Of a stretch of 64,000 nucleotides of DNA, positions 43,595-51,079 are shown piece by piece (the stretch's first letter is position 1; each line of letters begins with the position of its first letter). This DNA is from Ga0077555 sp041397775 (GTDB lineage: Bacteria; Pseudomonadota; Alphaproteobacteria; Rhizobiales; Hyphomicrobiaceae). The notes under the pieces were generated by a model. It worked only from the letters and a program-made list of their open reading frames with translations, was not told the origin of the DNA and ran no database searches. The position numbers and the translations under genes are program-made. The DNA lies in NCBI GenBank assembly GCA_041397775.1, contig JAWKWB010000002.1, positions 558,001-622,000 on the forward strand, written 5' to 3'.

Positions 43595-44881
43595 TCAATA
43601 AAGGAGATACTTCTGCCGCTTGGCAACGAACGCGGCGACCTCGGCCTGCCAGCCCGCGATGATCTCGTCCGCGCCCGCCCCGCGATCCAAGGCTTCGAGG
43701 AGGCGCCCCGTGCCGGCGATGCGTCCGAAGTACTGGGCATTCTCGACGATCCCGATCGTGCCGCGCGCCCGGGCCGCAGCGTCGATGGCGACGAGGAGAT
43801 GGATGCCGGCCTCGACGGATCTGACGGCCCCCGGCTGCGTGACCCGGATACGGATCCCCGGAATTTCCTGCCCCGAGAAGCGAGGCTTTGTGGCGACGCC
43901 CTTGATTGGCCGCGGCGTGAAGCGGGTCGCCTCGAAGGCAAGCCCCGGCAGCCGCGCATCACCGAGCCGGCGCACCACGGCCGCCGCATCGACAGCTGGA
44001 TGCCCGACCAGCAGGAAAGGCTCCGTCGTGCCCCGCCCCTCGCTTGCAATCGTCTGCTCGAGCAGTCCCGTTCCCGGATAGACGAGCGCGGTCTCGAAGG
44101 ATGGGATGTTCGGACTGGTCGCGACCCAGGCGTGCCCGACATCGGGCCACAGCATGTCGCGTCGCCAGCCTTCCAGCTTCACGACCTGGAGATCGAGGTC
44201 GGCCAGGCCGCGCAGATATCGCTGGCCCTTGATCATGCGCGCAAGCTCGCCTGCCGTCAGGCCGTGCGCGATGGGAATGGGATAGAGACCGACGAACGAA
44301 GCGTGTGCGCGCTCGAGCACGAAACCCGAAACGTACGCACCGCCGAGGGGATTGGGCCGGTCGAGCACGACGAAGGGCAGGCGTGCGACGGCGGCCGCCT
44401 GCATCGCCAGGCCCATGGTCGAGATGTACGTGTAGAACCGCGCACCGATGTCCTGCATGTCGAAGACGAGCACGTCGAGCCCCGCGAGCATCTCCGGCGT
44501 CGGCTTCGCGGTCTTGCCGTAGAGGCTATGCACGGGAAGGCCCGTGGCCCTATCGACGCCATGGGCCACCTTGGCCCCGGCCTCGATGGTGCCGGCAACG
44601 CCGTGTTCGGGTGTCAGGATGGCTGAAAGTTTCAGCGCCTTCGAAGCGGCCATCACGTCGATGAGACGCTTGCCCGCCACACGGCCGGTGTGGTTCGTGA
44701 CGAGACCGACGCGCTTTCCGCCAAGTTCGGCGAACGCGCGTGAAACGAGAGCCTCGGCCCCGGTCGTCACGGCGGGCTTGCCCGCGAATGCATCGCTCAT
44801 GCCGGCCTGCCCCGCCGTTGCAAATCCTGCCAGCCCGAGCCCCAGTGCCGTGCGGCGGTCGATGTGTCCCCGGTCCGGCAT
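43595..44881 (-). CDS. DUF1343 family protein (NamZ-like exo-N-acetylmuramidase family)
   Basis: 428 residues. Twin-arginine-like or Sec signal DRRTALGLGLAGFATAGQ. DUF1343 signatures: KRVGLVTNHTGRV, LTPEHGVAGTIEAG, LPVHSLYGK and DMQDIGARFYTYISTMGLAM. Characterised relatives (NamZ) remove N-acetylmuramic acid from peptidoglycan ends, which would link to the anmK gene at the end of this window, but the link is inference. Lies between the cyclophilins and queA. Confidence 0.88.
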   Translation of the reverse strand: MPDRGHIDRRTALGLGLAGFATAGQAGMSDAFAGKPAVTTGAEALVSRAFAELGGKRVGLVTNHTGRVAGKRLIDVMAASKALKLSAILTPEHGVAGTIEAGAKVAHGVDRATGLPVHSLYGKTAKPTPEMLAGLDVLVFDMQDIGARFYTYISTMGLAMQAAAVARLPFVVLDRPNPLGGAYVSGFVLERAHASFVGLYPIPIAHGLTAGELARMIKGQRYLRGLADLDLQVVKLEGWRRDMLWPDVGHAWVATSPNIPSFETALVYPGTGLLEQTIASEGRGTTEPFLLVGHPAVDAAAVVRRLGDARLPGLAFEATRFTPRPIKGVATKPRFSGQEIPGIRIRVTQPGAVRSVEAGIHLLVAIDAAARARGTIGIVENAQYFGRIAGTGRLLEALDRGAGADEIIAGWQAEVAAFVAKRQKYLLY

Positions 44882-44998
44882 CAGCGTTGCAGCAGGCGCG
44901 TTGCCGGATCGGCGGCGGCAGTCGGCGACGAGAAAGCAGTGAGGAGAAGGCCTGCGCCTGCATTGGGCTTCGACATCGGCCCTCTCCTCGGCTTTGGA

Positions 44999-45472
44999 TC
45001 AAAGGTCGGCAGCGACCTTCATCGACGTGATCTTGTCGGGGTTCTGCACCGGCTCGCCGCGCTTGATCTTGTCGACGTTGTCCATGCCCTCGATCACCTT
45101 GCCCCACACCGTGTACTGGTTGTCGAGAAAGCGCGCGTCGTCGAAGCAGATGAAGAACTGGCTGTTGGCCGAATGCGGCATCGAGGTGCGCGCCATCGAG
45201 CAGGTGCCGCGCACGTGCGGCTCGGCGTTGAACTCGGCCTTGAGGTTGGGGTGCTTGGAGCCGCCCGTTCCCGTACCGTTGGGGCAGCCGGTCTGCGCCA
45301 TGAAGCCGTCGATCACGCGATGGAAGACGATGCCGTCGTAGAAGCCCTCACGCGCGAGCTGCTTGATGCGCTCCACGTGGCCGGGCGCCAGATCCGGGCG
45401 CAGCGCGATGACGACACGGCCCTGCGTCGTCTCGAGGACGAGGGTGTTCTCGGGATCCTTGAAGTCGGCCAT
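44999..45472 (-). CDS. Cytoplasmic peptidyl-prolyl isomerase (cyclophilin)
   Basis: 157 residues. Cyclophilin core GFYDGIVFHRVIDGFMAQTG, with active-site Arg in FHRV, GTGTGGSKHPNLKAEF, and NSQFFICFDDARFLDNQYTV. No signal peptide, in contrast to its neighbour. Catalyses cis-trans isomerisation of peptidyl-prolyl bonds in the cytosol. GGAACG-type ribosome site. Confidence 0.94.
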   Translation of the reverse strand: MADFKDPENTLVLETTQGRVVIALRPDLAPGHVERIKQLAREGFYDGIVFHRVIDGFMAQTGCPNGTGTGGSKHPNLKAEFNAEPHVRGTCSMARTSMPHSANSQFFICFDDARFLDNQYTVWGKVIEGMDNVDKIKRGEPVQNPDKITSMKVAADL

Positions 45473-45580
45473 TGGTCGTTCCTTTCGTTATCGGGGTCGT
45501 CGCGGGAAGATGCGGGCGCTGATCCCGCCGGGCTGCCGTCGACGGCAACGCGGAATGTCACCCACTCGAAGACACGGCAC

Positions 45581-46132
45581 TTATTTCTTCGGGCCGTCGG
45601 CCTGCACGTAGACCTTGAGCATCTTGTCGGGCTTGGCCGGTGGCTCGCCCTTGGCGACCTTGTCGACGTGCTCCATGCCCGAAATCACCTGCCCCCAGAC
45701 CGTGTACTGGCCACGCAGGAAGCTGCAGCCGGTATCCGTGAAGCAGATGAAGAACTGGCTGTTCGCGGAATTGGGGTTCTGCGTCCGCGCCGCGCCGATG
45801 GTGCCGCGCAGGTAGGCCCAGGAGGTGAACTCGGCGGGAAGATCGGGATAGGACGAGCCGCCCGTGCCCGTGCCCTTGGGATCGCCCGTTTGCGCCATGA
45901 AGCCGGGAATGACGCGATGGAAGACGATGCCGTTGTAGAAGCCTTCCTTGGCCAGCTGCTTCACGCGCGCGACATGCTTGGGCGCCAGGTCCGGACGCAA
46001 CTGCACGAGCACCTTGCCCGTCTTGAGCTCGATGACCAGCGTGTCGGCCGGAGAGGCCTTGGGCGCCTGCGCGAGTGCCGGCGTGAGCCCGGCGGCCAGT
46101 GCCAGGGCTGAGAAAGTGACGATCGATTTCAA
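45581..46132 (-). CDS. Periplasmic peptidyl-prolyl isomerase (cyclophilin)
   Basis: 183 residues. Starts at TTG (GGAG 8 nt upstream), giving a clean signal peptide MKSIVTFSALALAAGLTPA then LAQA; there is no in-frame ATG nearby. The core GFYNGIVFHRVIPGFMAQTG and NSANSQFFICFTDTGCSFLR is nearly the same as the downstream gene, so they look like a duplicated cytoplasmic/periplasmic pair. The two are 108 bp apart. Confidence 0.92.
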   Translation of the reverse strand: MKSIVTFSALALAAGLTPALAQAPKASPADTLVIELKTGKVLVQLRPDLAPKHVARVKQLAKEGFYNGIVFHRVIPGFMAQTGDPKGTGTGGSSYPDLPAEFTSWAYLRGTIGAARTQNPNSANSQFFICFTDTGCSFLRGQYTVWGQVISGMEHVDKVAKGEPPAKPDKMLKVYVQADGPKK

Positions 46133-46259
46133 GCAAATGCTCCAATGTGATCGAACCGAGGCAGTCGGCCCACTGGTTCGGTCGCGCTTATGGCTTTTGT
46201 AGGGCTGTCCCGCAAGCGCTCCGGCGCGGCAAGGCCGCTCCCGCGACGCAAACCCATCC

Positions 46260-46733
46260 TCAATATGGGGTGCCATCCTTGCGTGTGTAGATGAACGTGC
46301 CATCGGGACCATGGTGCCCGTGCATGTCGACATCCGGGTAGATGACATCGTCGGGCTTGGTTCGATCGCCGATCACGAGGAAGACGACATCCTTGCCGGA
46401 CTTGTTGACGAAGCGGTGCGCATCTCCCGTTCCCTTCGGAAATCCGATGTAGGTGCCGGGCGTGACGATCTCTTCGCCGGCGTCCGTCTCCAGCGTGATC
46501 TCGCCTTCCAGCACCAGCACCATCTCGTCCTGCACCGCATGGGCATGCCGGCACGACGATTGCCCACCCGGCACGATGCGCACGAGATTGACGCCGAAGT
46601 TCGTCAGGCCCGCATGCTCGGCGAGCCGCCGCGCATAGCGTTTCGTGTTCAATTCACGATAGGGCCCGGGATACCCGGTGGCGTTGCTCTCGGCCACGTC
46701 CTCGGGCCGAAACACCTTCGATCCACGCGACAT
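46260..46733 (-). CDS. Cupin domain protein
   Basis: 157 residues. Conserved cupin motif 1 SSCRHAHAVQDEMVLVLEGE (HxH...E) and motif 2 GDAHRFVNKSGKDVVFLVIG (His). The metal-binding pocket is intact. Similar proteins are annotated only as cupins, sometimes sugar- or acid-metabolism related; substrate unknown. Excellent ribosome site AGGAGGT. Separated by 44 bp from the MBL gene upstream, so probably one transcript with it. Confidence 0.85.
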   Translation of the reverse strand: MSRGSKVFRPEDVAESNATGYPGPYRELNTKRYARRLAEHAGLTNFGVNLVRIVPGGQSSCRHAHAVQDEMVLVLEGEITLETDAGEEIVTPGTYIGFPKGTGDAHRFVNKSGKDVVFLVIGDRTKPDDVIYPDVDMHGHHGPDGTFIYTRKDGTPY

Positions 46734-46777
46734 GCAAGTACCTCCTGAGGTCATCGCATCGGTCCGGGTTCCCCCGG

Positions 46778-47569
46778 TCACTGCACCGTGAGTTCGAACC
46801 GCGTCGTCGTCTCCATGTCGTTGCCGTACCACGCCGTGATGGCTGCCTCGCGCTTGCCCAGGTAGGCGATCGCGCCGCCGTTCTGTGTCATCGGCAGATC
46901 GTGACCGGGGATGAGAACGCTGCCCGGCTTCCGGCGCCAATGGCCCCAGATCATCTCGATCGAGGCCCGGCTGATCGCGGGATCGTAGGTCATGTCCGTG
47001 TTGCCCGAAACGAGTTCGGCGCGGTTCTTGGCGGCATCGCCCGTCAGCACGAGATCCTTCTCGCGGCCGTGCAGCACGTAGACGAGGCAGCCCGGCGTGT
47101 GGCCCGGTGCGATGTGTGCGGTCATGCCCGGGAACAGTTCCTCCCCGTCCGCGATGGTCCGCAGTGTCTCCCACTTCTCCAGCCGCTCCACGTAGAGTTC
47201 GGGCACGGGCGTTTCGCCCCACGGCTGCTTCAGCGCCCAGGCCAGTTCGACGGCGCCGAGATAAATGCGGGCGTGCCGGAACAACGGCCAGTTCACCGAG
47301 TGGTCCCAATGCGAGTGGGTCAGGATCAGGTCCGTGACATCGGCAGGCTTCAAGCCGCGCTCGGCAAGGCCTTTGATCACCAGCGAGCGCATGCTGAAGG
47401 TGCCGGCATCGACGAGGGCAACGCGCCCCTGGCCGCGCAAGAGCACGACGCTGCTCCAGCCGAGCCCGCCGTGGCACACGCTCTTGCCCGGGAAGCCCTG
47501 GACGATGATGTCGATCTCGTAGCCGTCGAACTGCATGGGCGCGCGCACCTCGTTCCACTTCGCTGTCAT
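46778..47569 (-). CDS. MBL-fold metallohydrolase (N-acyl-homoserine lactonase-like)
   Basis: 263 residues, no signal peptide. Two-metal motif TDLILTHSHWDHSVNWPLFR, further ligands in MTAHIAPGHTPGCLVYVLHG and LTGDAAKNRAELV. Lactonase-like members cut AHL signals, but the assignment is by fold only. Start ATG follows an A8 tract; no strong ribosome site is visible. Divergent from the MBL gene at 47744. Confidence 0.88.
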   Translation of the reverse strand: MTAKWNEVRAPMQFDGYEIDIIVQGFPGKSVCHGGLGWSSVVLLRGQGRVALVDAGTFSMRSLVIKGLAERGLKPADVTDLILTHSHWDHSVNWPLFRHARIYLGAVELAWALKQPWGETPVPELYVERLEKWETLRTIADGEELFPGMTAHIAPGHTPGCLVYVLHGREKDLVLTGDAAKNRAELVSGNTDMTYDPAISRASIEMIWGHWRRKPGSVLIPGHDLPMTQNGGAIAYLGKREAAITAWYGNDMETTTRFELTVQ

Positions 47570-47743
47570 TTTTTTTCGGCGGCCACGTTAGTCGCTCGTG
47601 CCCGCTGCGGCCACAACATTCGCGGCAACATCCGAAGCGCTCGGCCCCATTCGCAGGCGCGAGACTGCCCCCCTGCGCACGATGCCCAGCGGACATATCC
47701 TGCCGCAGGGCAATTTCCGCCCCAACGACCATTGGAGGAAACC

Positions 47744-48742
47744 ATGACGGACGTTTCATTGTCGCGTCGGCAGGCCCTTCTTGGAGCAGCAGCCGTCACC
47801 GGTGCCAGCCTATCCGGGCTGGCGAGCGGCTCTGCCTCGGCCAAGGCGCCGCACCTCAAGACACAGGTGCCCTACTTCTATCGTTTTAATCACGGCAAGA
47901 TGCAGGTGACGATGGTCTCCGATGGGCCATTGCCGCTCGGCGAGCCGTCCGGTGCCTTTCTCGGGGCGACCAAGGACGAAATCGCCAAGATGCTGACCGA
48001 CAATTTCCTGTCGCCCACCAACGTCGTGCTCGAGCAGAATTCGCCCGTCGTCAACACGGGCAGCAATCTCATTCTGTTCGATACGGGCATGGGCACGCAG
48101 AAGATGTTCGGTCCCACCACCGGCCGCCTGATGCGCAGCCTCGCCGAAGCCGGCATCAACCCTGCGCAAATCGACTCGCTCGTCATCACCCACGGCCACA
48201 TCGATCACATCGGCGGCATGGTGGATGCGAAGAACCGGCGGCTGTTCCCCAATGCCACCGTCTACATCAGCCAAGCAGACTTCGACTTCTGGACCGACGA
48301 CAAGGATCCCAAGAAGAACAAGGCATTCGTCGCCCACGCCCGCAAGAACCTGCTGCCCTATCGCGATCGCATCAAGTTCATCAAGGACGGGCAGGAGATC
48401 CTACCGGGTGTGACCGCGATGGCAGCCCCCGGCCACACCGTCGGCCACATGATTTTCATGTTGTCGAGCGAGGGGAAGGATGCCTGCTTCATCGGCGACC
48501 TGACGCACCATCAGGTGCTGCTCGTGGAGCGGCCGCGCCTCGAGTTCGCCTATGACACCGATCCCAAGCAATCCGCCCAGACGCGCGTGAAGTACCTGAC
48601 CATGCTGGCGGAGAAGAAGATCCCGATCATGGCCTATCACTTCCCCTGGCCGGGCATGGGCTACCTCGCCCGCAACGGCGAAGGCTTCCGCTATCACGCC
48701 GCACCGATGGAAATCGTGAGCGTGCCGCAGAAGAAGGCCTGA
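47744..48742 (+). CDS. Exported MBL-fold metallohydrolase (TAT-type signal)
   Basis: 332 residues. N-terminus MTDVSLSRRQALLGAAAVTG is a twin-arginine signal (SRRQALL) followed by a hydrophobic stretch and SASA; the enzyme is therefore folded before export. Metal motif LVITHGHIDHIGGMVDAKNR, then MAAPGHTVGHMIFML and CFIGDLTHHQVL. GGAGGAA precedes the ATG. Together with the divergent cytoplasmic MBL gene it suggests that one compound is handled in two compartments; inference. Confidence 0.9.
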   Translation: MTDVSLSRRQALLGAAAVTGASLSGLASGSASAKAPHLKTQVPYFYRFNHGKMQVTMVSDGPLPLGEPSGAFLGATKDEIAKMLTDNFLSPTNVVLEQNSPVVNTGSNLILFDTGMGTQKMFGPTTGRLMRSLAEAGINPAQIDSLVITHGHIDHIGGMVDAKNRRLFPNATVYISQADFDFWTDDKDPKKNKAFVAHARKNLLPYRDRIKFIKDGQEILPGVTAMAAPGHTVGHMIFMLSSEGKDACFIGDLTHHQVLLVERPRLEFAYDTDPKQSAQTRVKYLTMLAEKKIPIMAYHFPWPGMGYLARNGEGFRYHAAPMEIVSVPQKKA

Positions 48743-48903
48743 TGCGAACGAACACGATCAGGACGTGGGAGCTGATCCCCGTCCCTGCCAAGACGCGACC
48801 GCCACTTGTCGATTGGACATCCCGATGTCCGCGGCAGGAGCCTGGACGGTCCGCTGGCAGCAGCGCCGCGTTGAGCGGTTGGTGAGCGGCTGGGTTGTCT
48901 CGC

Positions 48904-48937
48904 CCTGGATCCGCGTCGGGAGAAGCGCGGATCCAGG
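48904..48937. repeat. Strong hairpin downstream of the exported MBL gene
   Basis: Perfect 12-bp arms CCTGGATCCGCG/CGCGGATCCAGG around a 10-nt loop. No T-run follows, so it may be a processing or palindromic element rather than a simple terminator. Confidence 0.75.
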
Positions 48938-49280
48938 ACAAAGACATGCGCGGATCGTGGCTGCGACGCCGCCTCTGCGCAGGCCGGAAAGCGCACCTCG
49001 GGGAAGAGGCAGCCCTCCGGGGCAGAACCGAAACCACGAACATCTCGAAAGGCGATCTATTTGGGGGGAGCTCGTTGGGGGAGGATCGACGCTCGAGACA
49101 ACCCCAGATTGCGTTCATCCAATTAAGATAACCCTAACGCGACACGAAAAATCTACCTCTGATTGCATATTTCCATTCACACCACGGCTGCGCTCCAACC
49201 GTGACACACATCATTCAGGTTGCCGAAAGACTTTTGCTTGACTGGCGAAATCAGGAACTTAATAAGTGCGTCGCGTCCGC

Positions 49281-49302
49281 GTCTACGACTCTAGTCGTAG
49301 AC
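49281..49302. promoter_or_regulatory. Perfect palindrome in the dksA leader
   Basis: GTCTACGACT/AGTCGTAGAC with a 2-bp centre (49281-49290 with 49293-49302), 34 bp before the long-form start. Either an operator or a small leader hairpin. Confidence 0.6.
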
Positions 49303-49335
49303 ACATCACGCCGAAAAACTGAGGATCGGAGTCGC

Positions 49336-50355
49336 ATGGCATTCGTCGTAGGCACCCGAGACAGACAGCGAACGAAATCGAGCGCCGCGACCCGCGGCCC
49401 CACGAGCGTTCCCAAGTCGGCCAAGACGAACGGCGGCAAGGCCGCCAAGAAACCACCCCCTCCGGCTACTGCCAAGGCAGACACCAAGAACGGCAAGACG
49501 CCCAAGGCCGCAGAACGCCGCACCAAGGCAGCCATGACTGCCCCGCCCCCAAAGAACAAGTCACCCGCCAAGGCCAGCGCAAAGCCTGTCGGAAAGCCCC
49601 CTGCCAAGGCAGCCGCACCAGCGCCCACGAAGAAGGGCAAGGCCGCCGCGAAAGCGAGCCCGGCCAAGGCCGCCGCGATCAAGAACGACAAGCCCAAGTC
49701 GGAAAAAGCCGCTACCGCACGCGGTCCGAAAGCCGCTGTCGCCAGATCCACGGTTGCAAAGAGCAGCGAGCGCGCACATAAGGGCTCCCACAGGCCTTCG
49801 AGGTCATCCAAAGCAAACACTTTCTCTCGCGGAGGAGCGGCAATGTCGAAGAACAGCGGCGGCACCGCAAAGGCGAGCAAAGGCGAAGTCGCCACGACCG
49901 CGCCAGCCACGGCCAACCAGGCGGCCCAACTCGTGAAAAGTGAGATCGTCCTGCCCAGCGGATATCGTCCGCTCGACAACGAGCCTTTCATGAACGAGCG
50001 GCAGCGGGTTTATTTCCGCAACAAACTGATCGCGTGGAAGGAGGACATCCTCCGCCAGAACATGGAGACGCTGAAAGGTCTCCACGACGACTCGTCCCAG
50101 CAAGCCGATCCAGCCGACCGCGCCACGGCCGAAACCGACCGGGCACTCGAATTGCGGGCGCGCGATCGCCAGCGCAAGTTGATGAGCAAGATCGACTCCG
50201 CCCTGGCCCGCATCGAGGATGGCTCCTACGGCTATTGCGAAGAGACCGGCGAGCCGATCAGCCTCAAGCGCCTCGATGCCCGACCCATCGCCACGCTCTC
50301 GATCGAAGCGCAGGAACGGCGCGAGCGACGCGAGCGAGTGTTCCGCGACGATTGA
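49336..50355 (+). CDS. dksA: DksA-type RNA polymerase-binding protein with histone-H1-like N-terminal extension
   Basis: Long form 339 residues. Residues 1-169 are an Ala/Lys/Pro-rich low-complexity tail (ATAKADTKNGKTPKAAERRT, PPAKAAAPAPTKKGKAAAKA), like histone H1. From about residue 170 comes a DksA domain: coiled coil MNERQRVYFRNKLIAWKEDI and DPADRATAETDRALELRARD, then YGYCEETGEPISLKRLDARP. Three of the four zinc cysteines are missing, as in many rhizobial DksA. An internal ATG at 49843 (MSKNSGG) has a better ribosome site (GGAGGA) than the upstream one, so a 170-residue short form is probably also made. DksA tunes rRNA and stress transcription with ppGpp. Confidence 0.85.
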   Translation: MAFVVGTRDRQRTKSSAATRGPTSVPKSAKTNGGKAAKKPPPPATAKADTKNGKTPKAAERRTKAAMTAPPPKNKSPAKASAKPVGKPPAKAAAPAPTKKGKAAAKASPAKAAAIKNDKPKSEKAATARGPKAAVARSTVAKSSERAHKGSHRPSRSSKANTFSRGGAAMSKNSGGTAKASKGEVATTAPATANQAAQLVKSEIVLPSGYRPLDNEPFMNERQRVYFRNKLIAWKEDILRQNMETLKGLHDDSSQQADPADRATAETDRALELRARDRQRKLMSKIDSALARIEDGSYGYCEETGEPISLKRLDARPIATLSIEAQERRERRERVFRDD

Positions 50356-50399
50356 TGCACCCGCCGGTTCATCCCATCGCGGCATGAATGCACGACAAG

Positions 50400-50433
50400 A
50401 AGGGGCGAGGCGAGATGCCGGCGCCCCTTTTTT
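50400..50433 (+). terminator. Rho-independent terminator of dksA
   Basis: Stem AAGGGGCG/CGCCCCTT (50400-50407 with 50422-50429) and a run of six T (50428-50433). Textbook intrinsic terminator 44 bp after the stop. Confidence 0.9.
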
Positions 50434-51079
50434 CATGCCGCAACGAGACAAGGCTTAAGGGCTCCGTAACGATCTTTCGGCAATCTTCGATCTGCAAAGT
50501 AGAGTTGCCGTAGGCGTGGAGACCAACAGATGGCGCGTTCGATTTTCGATGGTGCGTTCGGACCTGCTGCCGCCAATCCCCTGGCCGTCCTGGCTGCCAG
50601 CTGCCTCGTCGGCCTGCTGGCAACGACATCTGCCCACGCGCCGGCGCCGATGTCCTTGCTTTGAGCTGCCACGGCACGGCCGCGTCCTTGACGCGCCTTG
50701 CAGAACACACCCCCCTCGGCGCACCGCGCGCCCCAGCGGCGATGGTACGGGTCGCAAAAACCGTGCTCGACATGCGCGCGCTTTCCGCCGACGCCTTTGC
50801 CGACTGGCCCCAGGCCTTGCGCTGACGTGTCTCCTGCCGCGCTGCGAGGCGCTTGACACCCCCGTTCGACCTGTCGAAAGCGGCGACACGCGCTTGGCTT
50901 TCCCATCGGCTCGCCCTATGGTGCGCGCCGAATTCCCAACAGCCGGAATCCCCTGGCTGACGTTCACCGCGCCGAGCAAAGTCCATTCGAGGGCCCGGGA
51001 GGGGTTAGGCCTTTCCCGCACCCGCAGATGCCCACATTTCGTTCGGCTGAACCAGGCACGACCACCAAAGGTGCTACCC
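50434..51079. other. 646-bp region upstream of monomeric isocitrate dehydrogenase
   Basis: Weak candidates only. From 50530 a frame with GGAG upstream begins MARSIFDGAFGPAAANPLAV and looks like a signal peptide, but it stops at 50664. A second frame then continues to 50824 with a plausible peptide, so a frameshifted small secreted gene is possible, but it could be chance in GC-rich DNA. The rest is featureless; the icd promoter is not identified. Confidence 0.3.

Larger units (their letters stand above)
48743..49335. other. 593-bp intergenic region before dksA
   Basis: No convincing gene. It contains a strong hairpin (48904-48937), an AT-rich stretch (49075-49170), a possible dksA promoter TTGACT with 17-bp spacing to AATAAG (49238-49266), and a perfect palindrome (49281-49302). 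Confidence 0.5.

Noticed and set aside
48765..49241. 158-residue plus-strand frame downstream of the exported MBL gene
   Set aside because: Crosses a strong hairpin and an AT-rich promoter region; composition is random-like.
50369..50986. 205-residue minus-strand frame between dksA and icd2
   Set aside because: Runs through the dksA terminator, has no ribosome site or motif, and looks like a shadow.
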